NCBI RefSeq assembly: GCF_000012485.1
Contig: NC_007512.1
Coordinates: 1,303,001-1,367,000 of the forward strand
Reading direction: 5' to 3'
DNA length: 64,000 nucleotides
Source: Pelodictyon luteolum DSM 273
GTDB taxonomy: Bacteria > Bacteroidota > Chlorobiia > Chlorobiales > Chlorobiaceae
Below are positions 1 to 10,066 of the stretch, one piece after another (the stretch's first letter is position 1; every line of letters begins with the position of its first letter). Under the pieces are notes generated by a model that did no database searches, was not told where the DNA came from, and saw nothing but the letters and a program-made list of their open reading frames with translations. Both the position numbers and the translations under genes were made by a program.

Positions 1-345
1 GGCGTAATCGTGGAGCCGGAATGCAATCAGCTGTGCCATGGCCGTCGTGCCGATTTCCGCGCCTAAAATCACGGCCAGCGACTGGCTGAAGGTCATGAGG
101 CGGGACTGTACGAGCCCGACGAGGGTGGCGATGATGGTACTGCTGCTCTGCACCACCATAGTTGCCATCGCTCCGGCAAACAGCCCGAATACAGGCCTGC
201 CGGCAATGCGTGAAACAAACACCCTCATCCGTTCACCGGAGGCCTTTTTCAGGCCGCTGCTCATCATCCTGATCCCGAACAGGAACAGAGCCAGACCGCC
301 GGAAAAATACACGGCGATGGATGTGAAGGAGATCACCTGGTTCAT
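1..345 (-). CDS. Na/Pi-cotransporter family protein, N-terminal part (runs off the window)
   Basis: Read on the minus strand from the ATG at 345, the frame is open to the window edge. It gives an N-terminus with one hydrophobic segment, then a QSSSTIIATLVG stretch and a GAEIGTTAMA stretch. These glutamine/serine-rich repeats are typical of the PF02690 Na+/phosphate cotransporter family (NptA/YjbB type), inner-membrane proteins that import or export phosphate with sodium. Only about 115 residues are inside the window, so full length and any C-terminal PhoU-like domain cannot be seen. The start codon lies inside a short tandem repeat and has no clear Shine-Dalgarno sequence; a TGA lies seven codons upstream, so no longer start exists. 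Confidence 0.8.
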   Translation of the reverse strand, partial: MNQVISFTSIAVYFSGGLALFLFGIRMMSSGLKKASGERMRVFVSRIAGRPVFGLFAGAMATMVVQSSSTIIATLVGLVQSRLMTFSQSLAVILGAEIGTTAMAQLIAFRLHDYA

Positions 346-367
346 GGCATGTTCATGGCATGTTCAT
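343..367. repeat. 11-bp tandem repeat over a start codon
   Basis: The unit catggcatgtt occurs twice in tandem (343-353, 354-364) and is followed by a partial third copy. Each copy holds an out-of-frame or in-frame ATG on the minus strand; the Na/Pi-type gene uses the innermost one. Confidence 0.85.
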
Positions 368-432
368 TAGCGAGTTAATAGTGCGTTCATGATTCGTGTA
401 CAGCTCGTTTTGGCTCGTTGTCGGCACCCGGT

Positions 433-942
433 TCATGATGGAGATGGAGACGGGCCGCCTGCAGGCAAATTACATATTTTTTCTCTGCCGAGCAGAGCAA
501 AGCCCCTCTGACGCCTGTATTCAAAAACCTCCCGGAGCCTATGGCTGAGGATGAATGAATCGACCAGTTCACCAAGAACGCCACCGGGCATACGGTAGAA
601 GATGGTATCGGTCATTTCCGTGCCCCCCTTGACCGCCTTGAACTCATGGCGATGCATCCAGTGCAGATAGGGACCGGAGAGCTGCACGTCCTCAAAAACA
701 AATGGCTTTTCTACCCGGCTGATTTCGGTTTCCCAGAAAACAGGGACAAGCATGAAGGGATAGAGTGTATAGGTGATGCGCATACCCTCATGAATGTGCC
801 CCGCGCCCGACCCTCCCGTTACCCTGAAGCGCATCTCAGGCGGAGTCAGGCGGGCAAGGTTCAGGGGACGCGAAAAAAAGTCCCAGACGCATTCAATCCC
901 GACCGGGAAGTGCTGTACGAACTGCAGTGTATGTGTTTCCAT
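433..942 (-). CDS. SRPBCC (START-like) ligand-binding family protein
   Basis: A 169-residue protein starting METHTLQF. It has the features of the COG4276/SRPBCC group: an N-terminal beta strand with FVQHFPVGIECVWDFFS, a central RVTGGSGAGHIHEGMRITY strand pair, and a C-terminal long helix ending in FEYRRQRG. The fold forms a deep hydrophobic pocket for lipids or other small ligands; the ligand here is unknown. Related proteins are sometimes labelled cell-division inhibitors, with little support. A longer start at 1032 is possible, but it would overlap the region upstream of the divergent binding-protein gene, and homologues usually begin at this METHT-like position. Confidence 0.75.
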   Translation of the reverse strand: METHTLQFVQHFPVGIECVWDFFSRPLNLARLTPPEMRFRVTGGSGAGHIHEGMRITYTLYPFMLVPVFWETEISRVEKPFVFEDVQLSGPYLHWMHRHEFKAVKGGTEMTDTIFYRMPGGVLGELVDSFILSHRLREVFEYRRQRGFALLGREKICNLPAGGPSPSPS

Positions 943-1065
943 AGTTCCTATAACGCTCCCGGGGCAAAAAAGTATCCCCGCCCTGTTGGCATTTACAACA
1001 CGCGCTATGTACCTTGCTACTGCATTTTCCACCCGATACCTTCAGTAACCGCAACAACCACCCGT

Positions 1066-1980
1066 ATGCGTCGACAGGGCAACCTTTTCCGGCAGATGGC
1101 CTTTCTGCCCCTCTTATGCATGTTCATCTTCACGGCCGCATGCACGGAAAAGCATGCAGAAACCCCGGCACAGGACGCCAGACGCCCGAAAATCGTCAGC
1201 CTCGCACCGAGCCTCACCGAAATGCTCTTCGCCATAGGGGCCGGGGACCAGGTCGTCGGGCGCACCAGCGCCTGTGACTGGCCGGTTGAAGCTAAAGCGA
1301 TCCCGGTAACCGGCGCCTTCGGCCGCCCCTCACTTGAAGTACTCGCATCCATCCACCCCGATCTTGCCATCGATGTCGACCTTGCCGATGAGAAGATGGG
1401 AGAAAAAATCAAAGGGCTCGGCATACGGCTTGAGACCATAAGCTGCAAAACCCCTGAAGAGATCCCGGACGCGCTGAGAAGACTCGGCCGGCTGACCGGC
1501 CACGAAAAGCAGGCCGACAGCCTTGCAGCCGTCATCACGGAAGGGCTCGGCCGATACCGCATGAAGGCCGAAGAACGCATGAAGGCCAGAGAAAAGAAAA
1601 CGCGCCCGAGCGTCTATCTGGAAATCTGGGACGACCCGTTCTGGACCGGCGGCAGCGGCAGCTACACCTCGGCACTGATCGAATGCGCCGGAGGACGCAA
1701 CATCGGGGACGTGGTGGAGAAGGAATATTTTGAAATATCCCAGGAGTGGGTGATTGCCCGGAACCCGGACATCATCGCCTGTATGTACATGGCCAGGGAG
1801 ACCTCCGCTGCCGGAGATGTGATGAAGCGCCCCGGCTGGGGGCACCTCCGTGCGGTGAAGGGGGGACATGTGTACGACGGGTTCGACAACAGCCTGTTCC
1901 TGCGTCCGGGGCCGAGGGTCCTTGAAGGAGTGGAAAGGCTGCACAGACTCTTTTACCCCGGGGACAAAGAGAAGGGCTGA
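1066..1980 (+). CDS. ABC transporter periplasmic binding lipoprotein, BtuF/FhuD type
   Basis: A 304-residue cobalamin/Fe-siderophore-type solute-binding protein (PF01497, Peripla_BP_2). The N-terminus has a hydrophobic segment ending LLCMFIFTAAC, a lipobox that predicts a lipid-anchored protein. Family features follow: KIVSLAPSLTEMLFAIGAGDQVVG at the start of the mature domain, a GRPSLEVLASIHPDLA strand, a central long helix, and a C-terminal WGHLRAVKGGHVY motif. No permease or ATPase gene is adjacent, so the transporter it serves lies elsewhere. The substrate (B12 or an iron chelate) is not determined by sequence. The frame is open far upstream, but the ATG at 1066 leads straight into the signal sequence; the ATG at 1096 is the alternative. 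Confidence 0.85.
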   Translation: MRRQGNLFRQMAFLPLLCMFIFTAACTEKHAETPAQDARRPKIVSLAPSLTEMLFAIGAGDQVVGRTSACDWPVEAKAIPVTGAFGRPSLEVLASIHPDLAIDVDLADEKMGEKIKGLGIRLETISCKTPEEIPDALRRLGRLTGHEKQADSLAAVITEGLGRYRMKAEERMKAREKKTRPSVYLEIWDDPFWTGGSGSYTSALIECAGGRNIGDVVEKEYFEISQEWVIARNPDIIACMYMARETSAAGDVMKRPGWGHLRAVKGGHVYDGFDNSLFLRPGPRVLEGVERLHRLFYPGDKEKG

Positions 1981-2035
1981 ATTTCAGGCCGGCAGTACCG
2001 ATTCGGCTTCAATTTTCTTATCTTTGGGGCTTTGA

Positions 2036-2053
2036 CCCCCCCGGCCGGGGGGG
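2036..2053. repeat. Perfect 18-bp C7-GGCC-G7 palindrome
   Basis: Seven C, GGCC, seven G, forming a perfect palindrome in the 102-bp gap between the binding-protein gene and the MFS gene. It is flanked by tttg and caaa that can extend the stem. No T-run follows on the plus strand, so it is not a standard intrinsic terminator. It may act as an attenuator or transcript-end stabiliser. Confidence 0.8.
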
Positions 2054-2082
2054 CAAACCGCTGAACAAAACGCTCCCTGTGC

Positions 2083-3357
2083 ATGAAGAAGTCGCCACTG
2101 TTCATCCTGCTCCTGACCGTCATGCTCGACCTTATCGGGTTCGGGATCGTGCTGCCGCTTCTTCCGACCTACGCAAAGGACCTCGGAGCGAACCCGTTCA
2201 TGATCGGCTTCATCGCGGCGATCTTCTCCATCATGCAGTTCATCTTCTCCCCGCTATGGGGAAAGCTGAGTGACAAGATCGGCCGGCGGCCGGTCATGCT
2301 CATCAGCATCTTCATCACTGCGCTCTCCTATCTGCTCTTCTCCCAGGCCAGCACCATACCGCTGCTCATTCTCTCCCGCGGCCTTTCCGGCATCGGCTCG
2401 GCCAACATCGCCGCCGCACAGGCCTACATCACCGACGTCACCGACAGCAAGAGCCGCTCCGGCGCGATGGGCATGATCGGGGCGGCATTCGGCATCGGCT
2501 TCATCATCGGCCCCCTCATCGGCGGCCTGCTCAAACACAACTGGGGCATCCCGATGGTCGGCTATGTCTCTGCCGGGCTCATCGCTTTCGACTTCCTGCT
2601 TGCCGTCTTCTTCCTGCCTGAATCGAACAAAAACGCAGGAAAGCTCTCCTTCAGCTTCGGCAGGTCGGCCAAAGGTCCCTCCCGCCCCGTTCTGGAAATC
2701 CTCGGGGAAAAGACCGGAGAATATGTCGACGGCCTGAAACTGGCCTTCAGTTCCCGCCCGCTGGCCATGCTGATGATCGCCAATTTCCTCTTCACCTTCG
2801 CCATCGTCAACATGCAGGTGGCCTCCATCCTCCTCTGGAAAGAGTATTTCATGGCGACCGACCAGGGCATCGGCTACATTTTCGCCTATGTCGGTTTCTT
2901 TTCCGTCGTTGTTCAAGGCGGCATGATCCGCAACCTCATCAAAAAGCTCGGAGAGCACAAGCTCTTTCTCTGGGGCCATATCTTCACCTTCATCGGGGTC
3001 TTTTTCGTCCCCTTCGCCCCTAAGGACTCCCTTTTCACCATCGGGCTCCTGATCCTCTTTTTCTTTGCAATCGGCACCAGCCTCGTGGCCCCGATCAACC
3101 TCTCAATGATCTCCCTCTACAGCTACAAGCAGCAGCAGGGACAGATACTCGGCATCTCGCAGTCGGTCAACTCGCTGGCCCGCATCATGGGACCCTTCAG
3201 CGGAAGCATCCTCTACGGCATGAACTTCCACGCCCCCTACATCGTCGCCGGAGCGCTGACGGTTCTCGGGGTACTGATCGCGCTTGATATGTTCAAGTAC
3301 CGGATCGAGGCCTTCGATACCGAGGGTGCCGCAGCTGTAGAATCCCCAAACGCCTGA
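2083..3357 (+). CDS. MFS transporter, TetA-like drug/metabolite exporter
   Basis: A 424-residue integral membrane protein of the major facilitator superfamily. It starts [11 protein letters not shown] and runs straight into TM1 with the [21 protein letters not shown] signature of the TetA/Bmr (DHA1) group. The loop 2-3 motif appears as [16 protein letters not shown], and motif C-like [19 protein letters not shown] follows in TM5. About twelve hydrophobic segments are visible, with a central loop near residues 190-215. It is likely a proton-driven exporter in the inner membrane; substrate unknown. The gene stands between a binding protein and an oxidoreductase without obvious functional link. 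Confidence 0.88.
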   Translation: MKKSPLFILLLTVMLDLIGFGIVLPLLPTYAKDLGANPFMIGFIAAIFSIMQFIFSPLWGKLSDKIGRRPVMLISIFITALSYLLFSQASTIPLLILSRGLSGIGSANIAAAQAYITDVTDSKSRSGAMGMIGAAFGIGFIIGPLIGGLLKHNWGIPMVGYVSAGLIAFDFLLAVFFLPESNKNAGKLSFSFGRSAKGPSRPVLEILGEKTGEYVDGLKLAFSSRPLAMLMIANFLFTFAIVNMQVASILLWKEYFMATDQGIGYIFAYVGFFSVVVQGGMIRNLIKKLGEHKLFLWGHIFTFIGVFFVPFAPKDSLFTIGLLILFFFAIGTSLVAPINLSMISLYSYKQQQGQILGISQSVNSLARIMGPFSGSILYGMNFHAPYIVAGALTVLGVLIALDMFKYRIEAFDTEGAAAVESPNA

Positions 3358-3403
3358 ATCAGAACCCCCTTCGGCAACCATGCCCTAACTGGAGAATACC
3401 ATC

Positions 3404-4462
3404 ATGAACATCGGAGTGATAGGCGTCGGCAAGCTCGGTGAGTTCCACACCAAGCTGCTGGCGGAAATAGCGCAGGAAACCCCCGGTGTCACCTGTGCCG
3501 GCGTATTCGACCTCGATCCCGCAAGGGCCCGGGAAATCGCCTCGAAATACGAGGTCTCGGTGTTCCCCACCATCGACAGTCTGGCTGAAGCCTGCGATGC
3601 GGCCGTCATCGCCACAACGACGAGTTCCCACTTCCAGATCGCCCGCGGCCTGCTTCAGAAAGGCCTGCACCTTTTCATCGAAAAACCCATCACAACTACG
3701 GTCGAAGAGGCAGACCTGCTCATCCGTCTCGAAAAAGAGATGGGCGTCACCATCCAGGTCGGCCATATCGAGCGGTTCAACCCGGCCCTGAGAGCGGTCG
3801 AAGCCCATATCGGGCGGCCGATGTACATCCAGGCAGAACGGCTCAGCGGCTTTTCACGCCGGGTGACCGATGTCTCTGTCGTGCTTGATCTCATGATCCA
3901 CGACATCGACCTTGTCCTTTCGCTCATCAACTCCGAGATCCGCCATATCTCTGCTTCCGGCGTCAGGGTGTTTTCCAACGAGCTCGACATGGCCACAGCC
4001 CGAATCGACTTCCAGAACGGTGCGACAGCAAACGTCACGGCGAGCCGGCTCAGCCGGAGCCGCAGCCGCAAGCTCCGCTTTTTCGGGACTGCGCCGAAAA
4101 GTTACGCATCGCTCGACCTCACGACAGGCAAATCCGAAGTGTTCCGGCTCGTGAAGCCCGAAGAAGCCTCATCGAAAAACCCCATCAAGACCTTTGCAGC
4201 AAAAAAGATCCTCGAACAGTTCGGCGAGATTCAGGAGTCAATGCAGGGCCTCGTGCTCGACTACATCCACCCCGACCCGCCGAAAGTCAATGCCCTGAAG
4301 GACGAGCTGCTGCACTTCATCGCCGCAGTGGCGGGTGAGGCTCCAGTGGCAGTCAGCTCCCACGACGGCCGACGGGCAATCATGGTGGCCGGACGCATCG
4401 CCGAGGAAATCGCCGCAAACGCAGAGGCCCTGAAAGCGGCTGAAGGAGCGATGGAGGACTGA
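3404..4462 (+). CDS. Gfo/Idh/MocA family NAD(P)-dependent oxidoreductase
   Basis: A 352-residue protein with an N-terminal Rossmann fold (MNIGVIGVGKLGEFH, a GxGxxG nucleotide-binding loop) and the EKPITTT motif near residue 94 that marks the Gfo/Idh/MocA family. The C-terminal half carries the GHIERFNPA strand and the LDLMIHDIDLV helix (the family's conserved HDID-type segment). Related proteins reduce or oxidise sugars, UDP-sugars or biliverdin. The sequence does not decide among these; GHIERFNP-type homologues often sit near lipid A genes, which is not the case here. It is followed after only 5 bp by the CCA-type nucleotidyltransferase gene, so the two are probably cotranscribed. Confidence 0.85.
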   Translation: MNIGVIGVGKLGEFHTKLLAEIAQETPGVTCAGVFDLDPARAREIASKYEVSVFPTIDSLAEACDAAVIATTTSSHFQIARGLLQKGLHLFIEKPITTTVEEADLLIRLEKEMGVTIQVGHIERFNPALRAVEAHIGRPMYIQAERLSGFSRRVTDVSVVLDLMIHDIDLVLSLINSEIRHISASGVRVFSNELDMATARIDFQNGATANVTASRLSRSRSRKLRFFGTAPKSYASLDLTTGKSEVFRLVKPEEASSKNPIKTFAAKKILEQFGEIQESMQGLVLDYIHPDPPKVNALKDELLHFIAAVAGEAPVAVSSHDGRRAIMVAGRIAEEIAANAEALKAAEGAMED

Positions 4463-4467
4463 AGCGC

Positions 4468-5895
4468 ATGGTAACTACTGTTCCCGATATCCTGTTCCGC
4501 ATTGGAGAAATCGCCGACAGGAGCCAGATGGGCTGCTACCTTGTCGGCGGCTATGTCCGCGACATGCTGATGCAGCGCCCCTGCACCGACATCGACATCA
4601 TGGTGTTGGGCGACCCCGTTCCCTTTGCAAAGACCGTCCAGAAAGAGCTCGGTGGCCGGAATTTCGTCTTGTTCGAACGGTTCCGCACCGCACGCCTCGA
4701 GCTTCCGGACCCGGAGGGTGCGACCTTTACCCTTGAGCTTGTCGGCGCCCGCAAGGAGTCCTACAACCACGACTCCCGCAAACCCATCACCCTCAAGGGC
4801 ACCCTCGAAGACGATCTCTCACGGCGCGACTTCACCATCAACGCCCTTGCCCTCGTCCTCAACCATGAAGGGCGCGGCACCATCGTGGACCAGCACTGCG
4901 GCCGGGAGGACCTTGAAAAGAAAATACTCCGCACACCGCTCGCCCCTCTGCAGACATACTCGGACGACCCTCTCCGCATGATGCGCACAGCGCGTTTCGC
5001 AGCACAGCTCGGCTTCACCCCGGCTCCTGAAGCAGTGGCGGCCATGGCCACCATGCACGAACGCATCAGGATCGTATCTGCCGAACGCACGAGCAGCGAG
5101 TTCCTGAAAATCATGCAGTCCCCCGAGCCTTCAGTCGGGCTCAAACTCCTGCATGAAACCGGAGTGCTCGCAGAAATCCTCCCTGAAACGGCAGCCATGG
5201 CGGGCATCGAACAGATCGACGGCCTTGGCCACAAAGACACCCTCTACCACACATTCCAGGTGGTCGACAACGTCGCCCGGGCGTCCCAGGACCTCTGGCT
5301 CCGGATTGCCGCGCTCCTGCACGACGTCGCAAAACCACAGACAAAGCGGTTCAGCAAACATGCGGGCTGGACCTTCCATGGCCATGATGCGGTGGGAGTG
5401 AGGGCGGCGGCAAGGATCTTCCGCGAAATGCGATGGCCGCAGGACCGGCTCGTCTATGTGCAGAAAATGATCCGCATGCACCACCGGCCCATTCCCCTCT
5501 CGAAGGAAGAGATCACGGACTCGGCCATCCGCCGGCTCATGTTCGACGCCGGAGAAGATCTGGAAGACCTGATGACGCTCTGCCGTGCAGACGTCACGAG
5601 CAAGAACCCCCGGAAGGTTGCCCGCATCATGCAGAACTTCGGAAATGTGGAGAAGAAGATCGCGGAAGTCGGAGAAAAGGATCTTCTGGCCAAATGGCGC
5701 CCGCCCGTCGACGGACTGGAAATCATGCAGGAGCTCCAGCTCCCGGAAGGCAGGATGGTCGGCATGATCAAGAAAGAGATGGAAAACGCCATCATCGACG
5801 GCACTCTCCCCTATGAGCGTGAAGCAGCGCTCGAGTATGTTCGGGAGGCATACAGGAGGTTATCGGGAGATGGCCCCCCTGCAGCGGGAAAATAA
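4468..5895 (+). CDS. tRNA CCA-adding enzyme / poly(A) polymerase family with HD domain
   Basis: A 475-residue class II nucleotidyltransferase. The N-terminal catalytic domain shows CYLVGGYVRDML and the metal-binding TDIDIMV (DxD) motif, then DLSRRDFTINALAL and DDPLRMMRTARFAAQLGF for nucleotide recognition. A C-terminal HD phosphohydrolase domain is visible (HTFQVV near residue 256, ALLHDVAKP near 288). This architecture adds or repairs the 3' CCA of tRNAs, and the HD domain may trim phosphates. It fits with the initiator tRNA in this window, whose gene does not encode CCA. The annotation could also be poly(A) polymerase; the families overlap. Confidence 0.88.
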   Translation: MVTTVPDILFRIGEIADRSQMGCYLVGGYVRDMLMQRPCTDIDIMVLGDPVPFAKTVQKELGGRNFVLFERFRTARLELPDPEGATFTLELVGARKESYNHDSRKPITLKGTLEDDLSRRDFTINALALVLNHEGRGTIVDQHCGREDLEKKILRTPLAPLQTYSDDPLRMMRTARFAAQLGFTPAPEAVAAMATMHERIRIVSAERTSSEFLKIMQSPEPSVGLKLLHETGVLAEILPETAAMAGIEQIDGLGHKDTLYHTFQVVDNVARASQDLWLRIAALLHDVAKPQTKRFSKHAGWTFHGHDAVGVRAAARIFREMRWPQDRLVYVQKMIRMHHRPIPLSKEEITDSAIRRLMFDAGEDLEDLMTLCRADVTSKNPRKVARIMQNFGNVEKKIAEVGEKDLLAKWRPPVDGLEIMQELQLPEGRMVGMIKKEMENAIIDGTLPYEREAALEYVREAYRRLSGDGPPAAGK

Positions 5896-5962
5896 GCACC
5901 GACTTTTCGTTATATTGAGCCTTTTTTGAAGAACCTTTTCGAACTCCAAAACAGCACCACCC

Positions 5963-7270
5963 TTGATACCTCGTTACTCACCCAAAGACATGACGGCGAT
6001 CTGGACCGATGAAGCCAAGTTCCAGCGCTGGCTCCAGCTTGAAATCGCCGCAGTCGAAGCCCGCATGGAAGCCGGAATCGTCCCCCCCCCTGCACTCGAC
6101 ACCATCAGGAAGAAAGCCGCATTCAATGTGGAAGAAATCCTTGAGATCGAGAAAGAGACCAAGCATGACGTCATCGCCTTCCTCACCAATGTCGCAAGCT
6201 ACGTCGGCCCCGACTCCCGCTGGATCCATGAAGGGCTGACCTCGTCCGACGTGGTCGACACGTGCCTGGCCATGCAGATGCGTGACGCCGGCGCCATTCT
6301 GGTAAAAGATATCGAACAGCTCGTCGCCGTGCTTGCCCGGCGTGCCGTCGAGTTCAAGTACACGGTCGAAATGGGCCGCACCCACGGCATACACGCCGAA
6401 CCGACCACGTTCGGGCTCAAGCTCCTGCTCTGGCACGAGGAGATGAAGCGCAACCTCCTGCGGATGAAGCGCGCGGTCGAGACCATCTCGGTCGGAAAGA
6501 TCTCGGGAGCCGTCGGCACCTACCAGCACCTCTCCCCCGACATTGAAGCAGCCGTATGCCGCAAACTCGGCCTGGAGCCCTCCAGCATATCGACCCAGAT
6601 CCTGCAGCGCGACCGCCATGCAGAGTTCGCAACCACCATGGCCATCGTCGCCTCAAGCATCGAGAAGTTCTCCGTCGAGCTCCGCCACCTGCAGCGCACC
6701 GAGGTCCGTGAGGCTGAGGAGTACTTCAGCAAAGGCCAGAAAGGCAGCTCGGCCATGCCGCACAAACGCAACCCCATCACCTTCGAGCGCCTGACGGGCC
6801 TGGCCCGCGTCGTACGCTCAAACTCCCTCGCCGCCATGGAAAACGTGGCACTGTGGCACGAACGCGACATCTCGCACTCCTCGGTCGAGCGCATCATCAT
6901 GCCCGACAGCACGACGGCACTATGCTACATGCTCCGCACCTTCTCGGAATCGCTTGAAACCCTCCTCGTCTACCCCGAACGGATGGAAGAGAACTTCAAC
7001 TCCTCCTACGGCCTCACCACATCGCAGACCCTGCTTCTGGCCCTCACGGCAAAAGGCCTGACCCGCGAAGATGCCTACCGGCTCGTGCAGCGCAACGCCA
7101 TGGAGAGCTGGGCGACGAAAACCCACCTGCGGGAGCTCGTACTGAAGGATGAAGAGCTTCTCCAGCACATCAGTGCAGAGGAAATCGCCGGTCTGTTCAG
7201 CTTCGAGACCATTCTCGGCAAGCTGAAGAACAGCGTTGACATCATCTTCAAGCGCAACGGACTTGACTGA
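5963..7270 (+). CDS. purB: Adenylosuccinate lyase
   Basis: A 435-residue fumarase/aspartase-superfamily enzyme that acts twice in purine synthesis, releasing fumarate from SAICAR and from adenylosuccinate. The signature [12 protein letters not shown] is present near residue 262, with the catalytic serine in the flexible loop. The catalytic-histidine motif [15 protein letters not shown] lies near 138, and the substrate motif TSSDVVDT near 95. The start is a TTG at 5963; it is preferred because PurB proteins nearly always begin with a (M)IxRYS sequence, found exactly here. The purC gene in the same pathway lies about 43 kb away, so there is no purine operon in this window. Confidence 0.95.
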   Translation: MIPRYSPKDMTAIWTDEAKFQRWLQLEIAAVEARMEAGIVPPPALDTIRKKAAFNVEEILEIEKETKHDVIAFLTNVASYVGPDSRWIHEGLTSSDVVDTCLAMQMRDAGAILVKDIEQLVAVLARRAVEFKYTVEMGRTHGIHAEPTTFGLKLLLWHEEMKRNLLRMKRAVETISVGKISGAVGTYQHLSPDIEAAVCRKLGLEPSSISTQILQRDRHAEFATTMAIVASSIEKFSVELRHLQRTEVREAEEYFSKGQKGSSAMPHKRNPITFERLTGLARVVRSNSLAAMENVALWHERDISHSSVERIIMPDSTTALCYMLRTFSESLETLLVYPERMEENFNSSYGLTTSQTLLLALTAKGLTREDAYRLVQRNAMESWATKTHLRELVLKDEELLQHISAEEIAGLFSFETILGKLKNSVDIIFKRNGLD

Positions 7271-7283
7271 AGGAGCTACACGA

Positions 7284-7706
7284 ATGTACGGACGGGTACA
7301 CGCCGTAAGAAAAGGCCTTGCAGAGATCATGGTCGTCTGTGAGGACGAAGCCCTGAAAGGCCCGCACTGCGGATTCTGCAGTGCCAGCGGCGGAGGTGCA
7401 GGCAAAGCGAAGAACGAGACCATTCTGGCACGGAACGACGCCGGTGCAACCGCCGGCACGATCGTTGAACTCTCCATCGGCGAGCATGCCGAGCTGAAGG
7501 CCGCACTCATCCTCTTTGTCATACCCCTCTCGACATTCATTCTCGCCCTCATCGCGGCGGCAGCCGTCCAGCTGCCGCTCCTGCAGGCGGCAGGTACGGG
7601 AGGAGCGGTCCTCCTTCTAACCCTCGTCGTCCTCAAGGCTGTTCTGAGAAACAAGACCTACCACAGGGTGGTCCGCGTCGTACCAAAACCCCTGAAACAC
7701 GGGTGA
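7284..7706 (+). CDS. rseC: RseC/MucC family membrane protein (SoxR-reducing/RNF-associated)
   Basis: A 140-residue protein. The N-terminal soluble part contains CGFCSASGGG, a cysteine pair like that of the RseC family. Two transmembrane segments follow (about residues 75-95 and 98-115). RseC is linked to SoxR reduction and the sigma-E response in enteric bacteria and is often found directly before rnf genes in other phyla. Here it lies 13 bp after purB and about 180 bp before rnfB, matching that arrangement. Its exact role in RNF assembly is not known. The start is the ATG at 7284, preceded by aaggag. Confidence 0.85.
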   Translation: MYGRVHAVRKGLAEIMVVCEDEALKGPHCGFCSASGGGAGKAKNETILARNDAGATAGTIVELSIGEHAELKAALILFVIPLSTFILALIAAAAVQLPLLQAAGTGGAVLLLTLVVLKAVLRNKTYHRVVRVVPKPLKHG

Positions 7707-7887
7707 AGAACGGCAATTGCCCTGCAGTACTTTTATTTCAGACAGAAAAGCCGTACCTTGAAAGTCAGAATTTTCAATGCCCGCACATTCGCTGCGGCTT
7801 CGAACGGGAAAACTGCCCCGTTACAGACCGCCTGAACCGGATGATGCATCAACCGGCATACCCGTATGCCGCCTCTATTACAAGCCA

Positions 7888-8721
7888 ATGGTAAATGAAG
7901 CCTTCATACCCGCCGTCCTCAGCCTGGGAACCCTTGCCCTCGCCCTCGGCGTCATCATATACTTTGTCTCCAGAAAGTTCCATGTCGCAGAAGACCCGAT
8001 GGTGACCATCATCAACGGGGTCCTGCCCGGTGTCAACTGCGGCGCCTGCGGCTATCCAAGCTGCAACCAGTTTGCCGAAGAGCTGGTACGAACCAGAGAC
8101 ACCTCGATGACCTGCCCGGTCGGAGGAAGTGATCTTGCCGCAAAGCTCGGTGACTCGCTCGGCATTGAAATGGCTGAGCCAAAGCCGGTTGTCTGCGCCG
8201 TCCTCTGCCAGGGTTCCGACAACGTCGCAAAGCCTTCTGCCGAGTACGTCGGCATCCAGGACTGCTGGGCCGCCACCCAGGCATTCGCCGGCCCCAAACT
8301 CTGCCGCCACAGCTGCATCGGCCTCGGCTCCTGCATCGCATGGTGCGACTTCAATGCCATGCGTATCGAAAACGGCCTCATCGTCATTGATTCCGACCTC
8401 TGCACCGGCTGCGGAGCCTGCATTCCCGCCTGCCCCACCGGAGTGCTCGTCATGCAGGACAAGAAAGCCGACAGAATCTTCATCGCCTGCAACTCGCACG
8501 ACCGCGGTGCCGACACCAAACGTGCCTGCGACGCCGGCTGCATCGCCTGCCAGAAATGTGTGAAAGAGTGCCCTGAACAGGCCATCGTCATCGAAGACTT
8601 CGTAGCCCGCATCATCCAGGAAAAATGCACCTCGTGCGGCAAGTGCATCGAGGTCTGCCCGACGAAAGTCAACTGCATCGTCCGGCTGAACGATACCGTC
8701 AAATCAAAACAAGCCTCATAG
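7888..8721 (+). CDS. rnfB: RNF complex iron-sulfur subunit RnfB
   Basis: A 277-residue subunit that takes electrons from ferredoxin. An N-terminal TM helix (about residues 5-27) anchors it. Next comes the four-cysteine domain of the [19 protein letters not shown] type for a [4Fe-4S] cluster. The C-terminal half carries several CxxCxxCxxxCP ferredoxin-type motifs (for example [24 protein letters not shown]). A frame open from 7777 would add 37 residues, but the ATG at 7888 gives the usual [12 protein letters not shown] start into the membrane anchor. It is the first gene of the rnfBCDGEA cluster and its stop directly touches rnfC. Confidence 0.95.
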   Translation: MVNEAFIPAVLSLGTLALALGVIIYFVSRKFHVAEDPMVTIINGVLPGVNCGACGYPSCNQFAEELVRTRDTSMTCPVGGSDLAAKLGDSLGIEMAEPKPVVCAVLCQGSDNVAKPSAEYVGIQDCWAATQAFAGPKLCRHSCIGLGSCIAWCDFNAMRIENGLIVIDSDLCTGCGACIPACPTGVLVMQDKKADRIFIACNSHDRGADTKRACDAGCIACQKCVKECPEQAIVIEDFVARIIQEKCTSCGKCIEVCPTKVNCIVRLNDTVKSKQAS

Positions 8722-10047
8722 ATGAAGACATTCACGGTTGGAGGCATCCACCCTCCCGAACATAAACTGACTGCATCGAAAGCGATTGAGGCCATGCCGA
8801 TTCCCGCCGAGATTGCCGTTTCTATGAACCAGCACCTCGGAAAGCCCGCCAAACCGGTTGTGAAAGTGGGCGACGAGGTCAAGAAAGGCCAGCTCATCGG
8901 TGAAGCCGACGGATTTATCTCCGCCAATGTCCATGCCGGCACGAGCGGCAAGGTCAAGGCTGTCAAATCGGCCCCGCACCCCGGCGGCAACTACTCAATG
9001 ACCGTCATCATCACCACCGACGGCAAAGACGAGTGGCTGGAAGGCTGCAACACCCCGGCCATTGACCCGACGAGTCTTTCGAAAGAGGAGATTCTGCGGA
9101 AAATCAAGGATGCGGGAGTTGTCGGAATGGGCGGAGCAGGGTTCCCGACCTCAGTGAAGCTCTCCCCTCCCAAGGACAAGCCGGTCGACACCATCATACT
9201 CAACGGCGCCGAGTGCGAACCGTTCCTCACCGCCGACCACCGCCTCATGCTCGAGTCTCCGGAAGGTATCGTGAAGGGCCTTCTGATCATCACCTCGCTC
9301 TTTGAGGGAAAGGCAAAACCCTTCATCGGCGTTGAATCGAACAAACCCGACGCCGTTCTTGCTCTCCAGAAAGCAGCTGCCGGAAAAGGCATAGAGATCG
9401 TCACCCTCGAGACCAAATACCCTCAGGGTGCGGAAAAACAGCTCATCAACGCCATCACCGGCCGCACCATCGAAGAGGGCCAGCTCCCCTTCGACAAAGG
9501 CTGCCTCGTCCAGAACATCGGCACGGCGCTTGCCGTCTACGAAGCCGTATGCCTGAACCGTCCGCTGGTTGAGCGCATTGTGACCGTATCGGGCATGGAG
9601 ATCAAGTCGGCAAAGAACATCAAGGCGGTCATCGGAACCCGCTTCAGCGACATCGCCGCTTTTGCAGGCAGCATGTCGGAGAAAACGAACCAGGTCATCA
9701 CCGGCGGACCTATGATGGGGCGCTCGCAGTTCACCCTCGACGTTCCGGTCACAAAAACCACGTCGGGCATCCTCTTCATCAACAACACCATGCTCACAGG
9801 TTCTCGTGAAAGGACCTGCATCCGATGCGGCAAATGCACGAGCGGCTGCCCACAGAGCCTGGAGCCATGGCTGCTTGCCACCGAAGCCGAGTTCCGCCGG
9901 CTGGATGATGCCGAGACTTACGGGCTCATGAACTGCACGGAATGCGGCAGCTGCAGCTACCAGTGCCCGTCAGGACGCGAACTCGTCCACTGGATCAAGT
10001 ACGCCAAGGCCCTCAGAAACAACCGCCGTCAACGCAAAACCGCTTAA
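8722..10047 (+). CDS. rnfC: RNF complex NADH-binding subunit RnfC
   Basis: A 441-residue protein with the RnfC order of domains. It has an N-terminal HPPEHK motif, a barrel-sandwich domain, then a Complex I 51-kDa-like NADH/FMN-binding fold with [16 protein letters not shown] near residue 133. Two C-terminal ferredoxin motifs follow ([12 protein letters not shown] and [14 protein letters not shown]). It is peripheral on the cytoplasmic side and exchanges electrons with NAD. It starts at the base after the rnfB stop codon, so the two are translationally linked. Confidence 0.95.
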   Translation: MKTFTVGGIHPPEHKLTASKAIEAMPIPAEIAVSMNQHLGKPAKPVVKVGDEVKKGQLIGEADGFISANVHAGTSGKVKAVKSAPHPGGNYSMTVIITTDGKDEWLEGCNTPAIDPTSLSKEEILRKIKDAGVVGMGGAGFPTSVKLSPPKDKPVDTIILNGAECEPFLTADHRLMLESPEGIVKGLLIITSLFEGKAKPFIGVESNKPDAVLALQKAAAGKGIEIVTLETKYPQGAEKQLINAITGRTIEEGQLPFDKGCLVQNIGTALAVYEAVCLNRPLVERIVTVSGMEIKSAKNIKAVIGTRFSDIAAFAGSMSEKTNQVITGGPMMGRSQFTLDVPVTKTTSGILFINNTMLTGSRERTCIRCGKCTSGCPQSLEPWLLATEAEFRRLDDAETYGLMNCTECGSCSYQCPSGRELVHWIKYAKALRNNRRQRKTA

Positions 10048-10066
10048 CAGCAACAGCATTAGCCAC

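Noticed and set aside
8052-8990. 312-codon minus-strand ORF across rnfB/rnfC
   Set aside because: Shadow of two clearly recognised rnf genes.
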